This document shows, in pieces, positions 7,759 to 14,879 of a stretch of DNA of 47,307 nucleotides. The number at the start of each line of letters is the position of its first letter. Positions within the stretch are counted from its first letter, which is position 1. The DNA comes from Algoriphagus sp. (lineage in GTDB: Bacteria; Bacteroidota; Bacteroidia; Cytophagales; Cyclobacteriaceae). Position numbers and translations under genes: made by a program. The stretch is from positions 1 to 47,307 of the forward strand of contig JAJTDZ010000022.1 in the NCBI GenBank assembly GCA_021298245.1. Reading direction: 5' to 3'. The notes beneath the pieces are model-generated. The model was not told where the DNA came from. It was given only the letters and a program-made list of their open reading frames with translations, and searched no databases.

Positions 7759-8307
7759 ATGCAAAAACGGCTTGTCCTCGATCATCAACAGATTGACATC
7801 ATTTTGAGGCGGTTCTGCTACCAACTGATCGAAACGCATGACGATTTCGAAAACACGGTTTTTTTGGGATTACAGCCAAGAGGCACGCTATTATTGGACA
7901 AAATTGTAGCCTTACTAGAGCAAATCTCTGGTAAAAAAGTCCCTTCTGGATACTTGGATGCCACCTTTCATCGAGACGATTTCCGAAGAAGGGATTTTCC
8001 ACTCAAAGCAAACGAAACCAAAATAGACTTTCTAGTAGAAGGAAAGAAAGTTGTCTTGATAGACGATGTACTTTATAAGGGCAGATCGGTCAGGGCGGCC
8101 ATGGATGCCATGATTGCTTTTGGAAGACCTTTGAAAGTTGAATTGATGGTACTGGTGGACCGAAGACTCACCCGAGATTATCCCATCATGCCCGATTATT
8201 GCGGCGTCAAGGTCAATACCTTGGATAGCCAGTATGTGGTGGTGGAGTGGAAGGAGCAAGGCAATCCTTCCGATGCCATTTGGATTACAGAGAAAGGAAA
8301 AAGTTAA
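7759..8307 (+). CDS. pyrR: PyrR bifunctional regulator / uracil phosphoribosyltransferase
   Basis: A 182-residue phosphoribosyltransferase-fold protein. The PRPP-binding loop VVLIDDVLYKGRS (residues 98-110) and the upstream LQPRGTLL (39-46) and DATFHRDD (68-74) are characteristic of PyrR, which converts uracil plus PRPP to UMP and, in many bacteria, binds pyr mRNA to control pyrimidine genes. It is immediately followed, after 2 nt, by pyrB, supporting a pyrimidine role. There is only 32 bp between it and the upstream gene and no room for a classical PyrR attenuator before either gene, so RNA-binding regulation in this species is uncertain; the enzyme call is the safer one. Confidence 0.93.
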   Translation: MQKRLVLDHQQIDIILRRFCYQLIETHDDFENTVFLGLQPRGTLLLDKIVALLEQISGKKVPSGYLDATFHRDDFRRRDFPLKANETKIDFLVEGKKVVLIDDVLYKGRSVRAAMDAMIAFGRPLKVELMVLVDRRLTRDYPIMPDYCGVKVNTLDSQYVVVEWKEQGNPSDAIWITEKGKS

Positions 8308-8309
8308 CT

Positions 8310-9236
8310 ATGTCTCAACTCAGCACTAGGCACCTTTTAGGCATCAAAGAACTCAGCGAAGAGGATATTCGACTCGTGTTGGACACTGCCGCTAATTTCA
8401 AGGAAGTTATCAATCGACCCATCAAAAAAGTCCCTTCTCTACGAGATATCACCATTGCCAATATTTTCTTTGAAAATTCCACACGCACCCGCCTTTCCTT
8501 TGAGTTGGCAGAAAAAAGGTTGAGTGCCGATGTGGTCAATTTTTCCTCTTCTACCAGTTCGGTGAAGAAAGGAGAGACCTTGGTGGACACCGTAAATAAT
8601 ATCTTAGCCATGAAAGTGGACATGGTCGTCATGAGGCATTCCAGTCCAGGTGCTCCTCATTTTCTTTCTCAAAATGTACCTGCCAACGTCGTCAATGCAG
8701 GAGACGGTACACACGAGCATCCCACGCAAGCCCTTTTGGATGCCTTCTCCATGCAAGAGAAATTGGGAGATTTGACAGGTAAAAAAATAGCCATCATCGG
8801 AGATATTCTCCATTCAAGAGTTGCACTCTCCAATATTTTTTGTCTCCAAAAGTTAGGAGCAGAGGTCAGAGTTTGCGGCCCCACTACCTTGCTACCCAAG
8901 TACATAGAAAGTTTGGGAGTAAAGGTGGAATTAGACCTTCACAAGATTTTGAACTGGTGCGATGTGGCCAACGTCCTTCGTATCCAATTGGAACGTCAGC
9001 AAATCAAGTACTTCCCAAGTCTAAGGGAGTATTCCTTGTACTACGGGATTACCAAAAAGATGCTGGATCAATTGGATAAAAAGATTGTGGTGATGCATCC
9101 GGGTCCCATCAATCGGGGAGTGGAATTAAGCTCCGATGCGGCCGATTCTAGCCATTCCATTATCTTAGACCAAGTAGAGAATGGTGTCGCCGTACGCATG
9201 GCTGTGCTCTACCTCCTAGCGGGGGCAAAAGGATAA
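8310..9236 (+). CDS. pyrB: Aspartate carbamoyltransferase catalytic subunit
   Basis: A 308-residue enzyme catalysing carbamoyl phosphate plus L-aspartate to N-carbamoyl-L-aspartate, the committed step of pyrimidine synthesis in the cytoplasm. The carbamoyl-phosphate motif STRTR is at residues 57-61 within FFENSTRTRLSF, the HPTQALLD motif near 133, and HPGPINRGVEL near the C terminus; length is normal. The start at 8310 is chosen over an in-frame upstream ATG at 8247 because the protein family begins at SQLSTRHLLGI and because 8310 gives a 2-nt gap after pyrR. No pyrI regulatory-subunit gene is adjacent. Confidence 0.96.
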   Translation: MSQLSTRHLLGIKELSEEDIRLVLDTAANFKEVINRPIKKVPSLRDITIANIFFENSTRTRLSFELAEKRLSADVVNFSSSTSSVKKGETLVDTVNNILAMKVDMVVMRHSSPGAPHFLSQNVPANVVNAGDGTHEHPTQALLDAFSMQEKLGDLTGKKIAIIGDILHSRVALSNIFCLQKLGAEVRVCGPTTLLPKYIESLGVKVELDLHKILNWCDVANVLRIQLERQQIKYFPSLREYSLYYGITKKMLDQLDKKIVVMHPGPINRGVELSSDAADSSHSIILDQVENGVAVRMAVLYLLAGAKG

Positions 9237-9364
9237 CTTTAGAAAACCCAAATCTCTGCTTGATCAAGATCAAATCTTTATAATCCAGCAATTTAAAGGC
9301 GATTGATGATACGTCAAGGTCATCTGTCTAAATCAATGAAAAGCACATACCTCAAATTTAGTCG

Positions 9365-10090
9365 ATGACTTATATGTTGACCGTAACAGACCTAAGCAAG
9401 AAATATGGAAAGCAGGATGCTGTTAGCCATATAAGTTTTCAACTCCAAGGAGGAGAAGTGGTGGGCTTATTGGGTCCCAACGGTGCAGGAAAAAGCACCA
9501 CCATGAAGTGTATTGTGGGCCTTCTTCGAAAAACATCTGGAGAAATTACCATTGGTGGCTACGATCATTTAAGTGTAGAAGCGAAGCGAGTCTTTAGCTA
9601 CATACCAGAAACACCCTACGTCTATGACCTATTGACCATTTGGGAACACATGCAATTTATAGCTCAAGCGTATGGGGTGCGAGATTGGAAGGGAAGAGCA
9701 CTTGAACTTTTGGAACTTTATGAGTTGGACGACAAACAAAAAAAATTAGGAAGGGATTTATCCAAAGGCATGAGACAAAAGGTCTCTATCTGCTGTGGAT
9801 TGCTTCCTAATCCACAATTATTGTTTTTCGATGAACCCATGATAGGCTTGGATCCAAAGGCCATCAAGAATACTAAAAATCTCTTCAAGACCCTAAAGGA
9901 AGAAGGAAAAACCATCCTGGTTTCCACCCATTTGATCGAAGGGATTGAATCTATCGCAGATCGAATCATGATCATGAAGGAGGGGCAAATCATAGGAAAC
10001 GATACGGTAGAAAATCTTAAAAAACAGGCTGCTGCCGGTATTGGATTGAGTCTAGAGGATTTATTTTTAGAAATGACCAAGGATGCATGA
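9365..10090 (+). CDS. ABC transporter ATP-binding protein
   Basis: A 241-residue nucleotide-binding subunit. Walker A GPNGAGKST is at residues 37-45, the signature DLSKGMRQK at about 131-139, Walker B LLFFDEP at 152-158 and the switch His at 189 in VSTHL. The QxxG/Q-loop region carries PETPYVYDLLT, typical of ABC-2-type exporters. It overlaps the following permease gene by 8 bp, and the two would form an exporter, probably a homodimer or a heterodimer with another half. The substrate cannot be told. The GTG/ATG choice is minor: a second ATG lies three codons in. No promoter match is evident in the 128 bp after pyrB. Confidence 0.92.
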   Translation: MTYMLTVTDLSKKYGKQDAVSHISFQLQGGEVVGLLGPNGAGKSTTMKCIVGLLRKTSGEITIGGYDHLSVEAKRVFSYIPETPYVYDLLTIWEHMQFIAQAYGVRDWKGRALELLELYELDDKQKKLGRDLSKGMRQKVSICCGLLPNPQLLFFDEPMIGLDPKAIKNTKNLFKTLKEEGKTILVSTHLIEGIESIADRIMIMKEGQIIGNDTVENLKKQAAAGIGLSLEDLFLEMTKDA

Positions 10091-11708
10091 GGTTTATTTG
10101 CTTCTAAAAAAAGACTTGCGAATCTTGGGCAATAACCTTTTGCTCATCTTGCGCAATCCACTTCGCCTGATTCCCTATGGATTGGCACTGGCCTATTTTT
10201 TATTTATGTATTCCAGAGGAATTTCAGGAAGTGAGGGGGCTAGCGCTGAGGTAGACTTGGATGCTGTGGGAGAAGTGGATGTAGCCGTGCAAAATATCAT
10301 TGGTGTCCTTACGGTCCTTGCCTTGGCCTATTTTCTGTTTCAATTGTATCGAGCCAGCCAGAAAAACATCACCTTCTTTAAGATGGCAGATGTGAATTTG
10401 TTATTTCCAGCTCCTGTGAAGCCAGCCAACATTCTGTTGTATTACATGGGAAGGTCCTTTCTACCTGCACTTGGAGGCTCCTTATTTTTTTTAGTTTACA
10501 GTGGGGGACAATTGGCAAGGGATTTTGACTTAGACTTTTTGGGGGCAGTTTTTTTAGTAATGGGTTTTACCTTTTATTTCTTTTTGATATTTCCGTTGAG
10601 GTTTCTGATTTATACCTTAAATACCCGTTTTCAAATCATTGAAGGATTGCGCCTAGTAATTTTCCTCGTGGGCTTGGGGATGGCCTTAGTGGTAATTATT
10701 CCTGGCTTGATGGCTGAAAAATTTTGGGAAGGCATGTTTGCCTGGGTAGCTTCTCCTTGGTTTGATCTAGTCCCAATAGTAGGCTGGAGCAAAGGCATGA
10801 TGTCTTATTTTTTTACAGGCAACTGGATTTTATCTACCTGCTTTTTGATGCTTTATGTCCTCACCTATTTTACTATTGTCAAGTTGGTCATTCGGTTCTC
10901 GGGATATTACTACGAGGATGTCCTAGATGCTACCCAATCCAATGAAGATCGATTGGAAAAGGCTAAAGGGAAAAAAGAAGTAACGGAAGACACGTACAGT
11001 TTAAATACCAAGAAGCAACTTGCCTTGCCAGAGTTTGGTCTGGGGGCTAAGGCGATTTATTGGAGAAATTATGTGCAAAGCAGCAGGCAAGATTTTCATC
11101 CTTTATTTGGGGTATATTCCATGGGGATGGCCGTTTTGGGGATTGTTTTTGCTGGACTCTCTCATTTTGAATGGTTTGCCCACCAGATATTTTACATCTA
11201 CCTGATTTTTCTCCTCTTTTTTTATTTCATGGCAGGTTTTGGAAGGGCTAACATTGGAGATCTCAAAAAGCCCTGGTTTATTCTGATTCCAGCCTCTTGG
11301 TCATCTAAATTTTGGAATATGATCAAATTGGATCTTTTGCAGACCTTACTCTTTTCTTTGGTATTGATTGTGCCTTCGGTATTTCTGGCGCAATTCCACT
11401 GGGGCTTGATTTTATTTTTCCCCTTAGGGATGATATTTTCTTATTTGATTGGCCTGGGGCTTAATCTCATTCCTCAGATAGGATTGGACGAAGGATGGGA
11501 TAGAATATTAATCAAACCCCTCATGATAGGAGGTATTTCGATTTTTGGGCTGTTGCCTTCTCTATTTTTTGCAGTATTATTTTTTGCAATCACCAAGCAA
11601 TTTGTCTACGGATTGGCCGTAGGGGTATTAGGACTAGGTGCCGTTGCTGGCCTTCTTTTGCATGTCAGTCTTGATATTTTGAAGAGGTTGGAGTTTAAAG
11701 AAATGTAA
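10083..11708 (+). CDS. ABC transporter permease (large multi-pass)
   Basis: A 541-residue integral membrane protein with about 12-13 hydrophobic segments in two clusters (roughly residues 25-275 and 345-530) separated by a charged cytoplasmic loop containing NEDRLEKAKGKKEVTEDT. It begins within the last codons of the ATP-binding gene (8-bp overlap), which makes it the membrane partner. The size and layout fit the putative ABC exporter families of Bacteroidota and Firmicutes rather than a MacB or LolC type, since there is no large periplasmic domain. Substrate unknown. Confidence 0.8.
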   Translation: MHEVYLLLKKDLRILGNNLLLILRNPLRLIPYGLALAYFLFMYSRGISGSEGASAEVDLDAVGEVDVAVQNIIGVLTVLALAYFLFQLYRASQKNITFFKMADVNLLFPAPVKPANILLYYMGRSFLPALGGSLFFLVYSGGQLARDFDLDFLGAVFLVMGFTFYFFLIFPLRFLIYTLNTRFQIIEGLRLVIFLVGLGMALVVIIPGLMAEKFWEGMFAWVASPWFDLVPIVGWSKGMMSYFFTGNWILSTCFLMLYVLTYFTIVKLVIRFSGYYYEDVLDATQSNEDRLEKAKGKKEVTEDTYSLNTKKQLALPEFGLGAKAIYWRNYVQSSRQDFHPLFGVYSMGMAVLGIVFAGLSHFEWFAHQIFYIYLIFLLFFYFMAGFGRANIGDLKKPWFILIPASWSSKFWNMIKLDLLQTLLFSLVLIVPSVFLAQFHWGLILFFPLGMIFSYLIGLGLNLIPQIGLDEGWDRILIKPLMIGGISIFGLLPSLFFAVLFFAITKQFVYGLAVGVLGLGAVAGLLLHVSLDILKRLEFKEM

Positions 11709-11811
11709 GTCTGTCTTGAAAGTCTTCGGAAATTTCAGGTCACACCCGGGAAGTCGAAGATTTTTTTATCTTCTACAGGATAGCTTTTTCCATTGGCCCA
11801 AGAAATTCCCT

Positions 11812-11819
11812 TAATTTTG
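11812..11819 (+). promoter_or_regulatory. Candidate Bacteroidota -7 element for the CBS gene
   Basis: TAATTTTG fits TAnnTTTG and lies 22 nt before the ATG at 11842, giving a leader of about 15 nt. No TTTG is found at the canonical -33 position, so confidence is limited. Confidence 0.4.
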
Positions 11820-11841
11820 AAAAGTCATTTATAAACCCAAT

Positions 11842-13209
11842 ATGATTTACAACTCCATCATCGATACCATAGGCAATACCCCCATGGTTCGTCTCAATAA
11901 ACTTTCCAAAGGCATCAAAGGCGAAGTTTTAGTGAAAGTTGAATACTTTAATCCAGGCAATTCCATGAAAGATCGCATGGCAATCAAGATGGTGGAGGAC
12001 GCTGAAAAAGCTGGTATTTTAAAGCCTGGAGGAACCATCATTGAAGGTACCTCAGGAAATACTGGAATGGGATTGGCTTTGGCTGCAGTAGCGAAAGGCT
12101 ATCGTTGCATCTTCACCATGGCAGATAAGCAGTCCAAGGAAAAGATTGATATCCTTCGTGCGGTAGGTGCCGAAGTAGTGGTATGTCCTACCCATGTAAG
12201 TCCTGAAGATCCACGTTCTTATTACTCGGTGGCGAGGAAACTCAATAAAGAAATACCCAATTCTTTTTACCCCAATCAATACGACAACCTTTCCAATGCA
12301 CAGGCGCATTACGAAACCACCGGGCCTGAGATTTGGAAAGATACCGAAGGCAGGATTACGCATTATGCGGCGGGGGTAGGTACGGGAGGATCCATGTGTG
12401 GTACTGCCAAGTACCTCAAGGAGCAAAATCCGAAAATCAAGACCATTGGATTGGATACCTATGGATCAGTCTTCAAGAAATACAAAGAGACAGGCATATT
12501 TGATGAGAAGGAAATCTACCCTTACCTCACCGAAGGAATAGGAGAGGATATTTTGCCCAAAAATGTAGATTTTGATTTGATCGATGAGTTTATCAAAGTG
12601 ACCGACAAAGACGCTGCCGTGATGACTCGAAGGCTGGCAAGGGAGGAAGGTCTTTTTGTTGGCTGGTCTTGTGGATCTGCGGTTCATGGGGCTTTGGAGT
12701 ATGCTAAGGAACATTTGAACGAGGGAGATGTCATGGTTATTATTTTACCTGACCATGGGACCCGCTACCTGGGGAAAGTCTACAACGACGAGTGGATGAG
12801 AAATCATGGGTTTTTGGAAGACAAGACTTTTGCCACAGCGAGAGATATTATCGCTCAGCGCAACGGCAGCTACCAGTTGCTGTCTGTGAAAAAAACAGAC
12901 TCGGTGAAGGAAGCCATAGGCTTGATGAATGGAAAGAGCATTTCCCAAATTCCGGTGTTGGACGGGGAAGAAGTAGTAGGAAGCCTGACTGACAATAAAC
13001 TTTTATCTAAGATCATTGAAAATCCCCAACTCAAGGATGCACAAGTAGATGAGGTGATGGAGGCTTCCATGAAGTTTGTTGCACTGGATTCCAGTTTGGA
13101 TGTACTTTCTTCCATGGTAGAAAAAGAAAAGGCGGTATTGGTTAGGGACACCTTGGATAATATCCATATCATTACCAAGCACGATATTCTAGAGGCATTT
13201 ACGAAGTAA
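11842..13209 (+). CDS. Cystathionine beta-synthase-like PLP enzyme with C-terminal CBS domains
   Basis: A 455-residue protein. Residues 1-325 are a fold-type II PLP enzyme: the Schiff-base lysine is K43 in NSMKDR, the substrate loop is TSGNTG (70-75), and the PLP-phosphate Gly-rich loop GVGTGGSMCGT lies near 178-188. Residues ~335-455 carry two CBS motifs (SVKEAIGLMNGKSISQIPVL and a second near the C terminus) that bind adenosyl ligands in related enzymes. The domain order matches eukaryote-like and bacterial cystathionine beta-synthases (serine plus homocysteine to cystathionine), although O-acetylserine sulfhydrylase activity is possible. No cystathionine gamma-lyase gene is adjacent. It precedes the next membrane-protein gene by 2 nt. 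Confidence 0.9.
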   Translation: MIYNSIIDTIGNTPMVRLNKLSKGIKGEVLVKVEYFNPGNSMKDRMAIKMVEDAEKAGILKPGGTIIEGTSGNTGMGLALAAVAKGYRCIFTMADKQSKEKIDILRAVGAEVVVCPTHVSPEDPRSYYSVARKLNKEIPNSFYPNQYDNLSNAQAHYETTGPEIWKDTEGRITHYAAGVGTGGSMCGTAKYLKEQNPKIKTIGLDTYGSVFKKYKETGIFDEKEIYPYLTEGIGEDILPKNVDFDLIDEFIKVTDKDAAVMTRRLAREEGLFVGWSCGSAVHGALEYAKEHLNEGDVMVIILPDHGTRYLGKVYNDEWMRNHGFLEDKTFATARDIIAQRNGSYQLLSVKKTDSVKEAIGLMNGKSISQIPVLDGEEVVGSLTDNKLLSKIIENPQLKDAQVDEVMEASMKFVALDSSLDVLSSMVEKEKAVLVRDTLDNIHIITKHDILEAFTK

Positions 13210-13211
13210 AC

Positions 13212-13874
13212 ATGAGTCCCGAACGTATTCATCGCCTGCTTACTGTTCCCGTGGAGGTAAATATAAAAGCCTCTTTTGCTAGAGCATGGCAAATGTATAC
13301 CTCTGAAGTTTTTTTGTTTACCTTATTTATGTTGCTGATCCTTTCCATCCAAGGATTGGTAGTGATTTACGCAGAAAAATACATGATTGTGTATAGCGTG
13401 GCCTTAGCCCCTCCCTTGTATGCAGGATTTTATTTAGTGGCCAACAAAATAAGTAGGCAAGTGGAGGTTAGGTACATGGATTTTTTTGGAGGCTTTCGAT
13501 TTTGGATGCCCTTGGTTTTTATTTCCTTACTGACCCAAGTGTTGATTGCCATTGGGTTAATTGCCTTGATTGTACCTGGGATTTATTTAGGTGTGGCTTA
13601 CATGTTTGCCACCCTGATGGGACTTTTTGGGGGGCTTGATCCCTGGTCAGCCATGGAATGGAGTAGGAAGCTGATCACTCGAAATTGGTGGAAATTCTTC
13701 GCCTTACTTTTGATTTTATTAGGGATGAATCTTTTAGGCATCCTTTTTTTGGGAATTGGAATTTTACTCACTTTCCCTTTGACCTTCTTGGTCTTGTATG
13801 TCATCTTTGAAGACCTGACTCGAACGGTCTTCGCAGAAGAAGGTTCTTCGGCTACTCATGAGCCAGCAGCATAG
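13212..13874 (+). CDS. Multi-pass membrane protein, GPDPase-membrane-domain/DUF975-like
   Basis: A 220-residue protein with five to six hydrophobic helices (from about residue 34 onward), including IGLIALIVPGIYLGVAYMFA and a late segment LLILLGMNLLGILFLGIG. The ALIVPGIYL motif and overall pattern resemble the membrane domain seen in YciC/DUF975 and glycerophosphodiester-phosphodiesterase membrane regions; this similarity is by eye only. It starts 2 nt after the CBS-domain enzyme and its last 23 bp overlap the 3' end of the convergent acyltransferase gene. Function unknown. Confidence 0.65.
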   Translation: MSPERIHRLLTVPVEVNIKASFARAWQMYTSEVFLFTLFMLLILSIQGLVVIYAEKYMIVYSVALAPPLYAGFYLVANKISRQVEVRYMDFFGGFRFWMPLVFISLLTQVLIAIGLIALIVPGIYLGVAYMFATLMGLFGGLDPWSAMEWSRKLITRNWWKFFALLLILLGMNLLGILFLGIGILLTFPLTFLVLYVIFEDLTRTVFAEEGSSATHEPAA

Positions 13875-14580
13875 CTTCTAGTCTATTTCTGCATTTTTCG
13901 CTAAACTCTTCTACGGCAGTTGCGCTAGGAGCAGGAGGAAGCATGGGCTTGGAAAAGTATACCTTGATTTTTCCGGGACGCAGAAGCAATGATCCCCGTC
14001 TCATGCAGTGATCTGCTCCTAGGACGGCAATTTCTATGATGGGGGTTTGGGTCTCTATGGAAAGGAGGAATGCCCCTTTGTGAAAAGGCAATAGGGTTTC
14101 AGGGGTATTGTTGCGGGTACCTTCAGGGGATACGACAACAGAAACACCTTTTCGAAGAATAAGAATTAGCTTTTCTAAGCTTGCTTTTCGAGATTCAGGG
14201 TCACTGCGGTCAACCCAAACGGCCAATTTGCTGACTACCAATCCAAAAATTGGAATTTTGGTAAGTTCCTTTTTGCCAATGGCACGAATTCTTTGTGGAA
14301 TGACCATGGCAATAAGTGGGGCATCGATAAAAGACCTATGATTGAAAATATAGATGTAGGGGGTAGAACGTTCTACGACTTCTTGTCCATGAACCTCAAA
14401 ACGAATACCTGATAAAAAAGCCCATCCGCCTGCCCATAATCGAATAAAAAAGAAGGAAATGCGATCTCCTTTGGGATGTAGGATCAGGGGAATGAGGATG
14501 AAAAGCCCAAAAATCATCATTAGCGTAGCAAAGATGAGGGCAGAATAAGCTGTATATATCCACTGAAATACCTTGATCAT
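13852..14580 (-). CDS. plsC: 1-acyl-sn-glycerol-3-phosphate acyltransferase family protein
   Basis: A 242-residue membrane-associated acyltransferase. An N-terminal hydrophobic segment covers residues ~9-33. The catalytic HX4D motif is NHRSFID (H81 to D86), and the phosphate-binding SPEGTRN lies at 151-157, both diagnostic of the PlsC / LPLAT family, which transfers an acyl chain to lysophosphatidate (phosphatidate synthesis at the inner membrane). Related paralogs can act on other lysophospholipids or lipids, so substrate is inferred. Its 3' end overlaps the convergent plus-strand membrane-protein gene by 23 bp. Confidence 0.88.
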   Translation of the reverse strand: MIKVFQWIYTAYSALIFATLMMIFGLFILIPLILHPKGDRISFFFIRLWAGGWAFLSGIRFEVHGQEVVERSTPYIYIFNHRSFIDAPLIAMVIPQRIRAIGKKELTKIPIFGLVVSKLAVWVDRSDPESRKASLEKLILILRKGVSVVVSPEGTRNNTPETLLPFHKGAFLLSIETQTPIIEIAVLGADHCMRRGSLLLRPGKIKVYFSKPMLPPAPSATAVEEFSEKCRNRLEAMLLAHE

Positions 14581-14602
14581 TTCGTTTTAGGTCTTACCTT
14601 TG
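14572..14602 (+). promoter_or_regulatory. Rightward Bacteroidota-type promoter at the plsC start
   Basis: CTTG (14572-14575), a 19-nt spacer and TACCTTTG (14595-14602) match the TTTG-N19-TAnnTTTG pattern with one mismatch. The expected start near 14608-14610 is followed at 14637-14663 by an intrinsic terminator, so the predicted transcript is only about 55 nt and lacks an open reading frame. It may make a small RNA or an attenuated rpsA leader. Confidence 0.45.
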
Positions 14603-14636
14603 ATCCTATAATTATCCATTCACTCTTTGCTTGCAG

Positions 14637-14663
14637 GCCCCAAACGTTTTGGGGCTTTTTTTT
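14637..14663 (+). terminator. Intrinsic terminator, rightward
   Basis: GCCCCAAA (14637-14644), a 3-nt loop and TTTGGGGC (14648-14655) form a strong stem directly followed by eight T (14656-14663). It acts only rightward. No plus-strand gene ends just before it: the nearest is the membrane-protein gene ending at 13874, so it would either end read-through antisense to plsC or a short transcript from the promoter at 14572-14602. Confidence 0.75.
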
Positions 14664-14758
14664 GGATTTCAAACAGCTAAAATACGATAGCTTAATCAGG
14701 AGAGGAAGGATCCTAAGTTAAATTTCTATCAAAGGAAGAGGAAATTAAAGAAAATATC

Positions 14759-14766
14759 TACCTTTG
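14759..14766 (+). promoter_or_regulatory. Candidate rpsA promoter -7 element
   Basis: TACCTTTG followed by CA matches TAnnTTTG exactly; the same eight bases form the -7 element of the promoter at 17210-17240. A start near 14773 would give an rpsA leader of about 107 nt. No TTTG at -33 is visible. Confidence 0.45.
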
Positions 14767-14879
14767 CAGTCCCTTCGAGTGAATGGGGGTGTTTTGAAAA
14801 ATTCATGGCATCAATTTCCAACCTAAACTCAACTTTCTGATGACTCTAAGGAAGTTGGATATCAGAGTCAAATTAAGGT

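Larger units (their letters stand above)
14581..14879. other. 299-bp divergent intergenic region before rpsA
   Basis: Contains, in order on the plus strand, the -7 part of a promoter (14595-14602), an intrinsic terminator (14637-14663), an AT-rich stretch, a second -7 element (14759-14766) and a leader with a 7-bp inverted repeat (TGACTCT 14841-14847, AGAGTCA 14864-14870). No coding sequence is evident and no minus-strand promoter for plsC could be recognised. Confidence 0.6.

Noticed and set aside
8247-8309. Upstream in-frame ATG for pyrB
   Set aside because: The extra 21 residues are an out-of-frame reading of pyrR and unlike the PyrB family N terminus.
11745-11776. GAAGAT / ATCTTC hairpin after the ABC permease gene
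   Set aside because: Only 6 bp with a T-rich loop and no T-tract after it; too weak to call a terminator.
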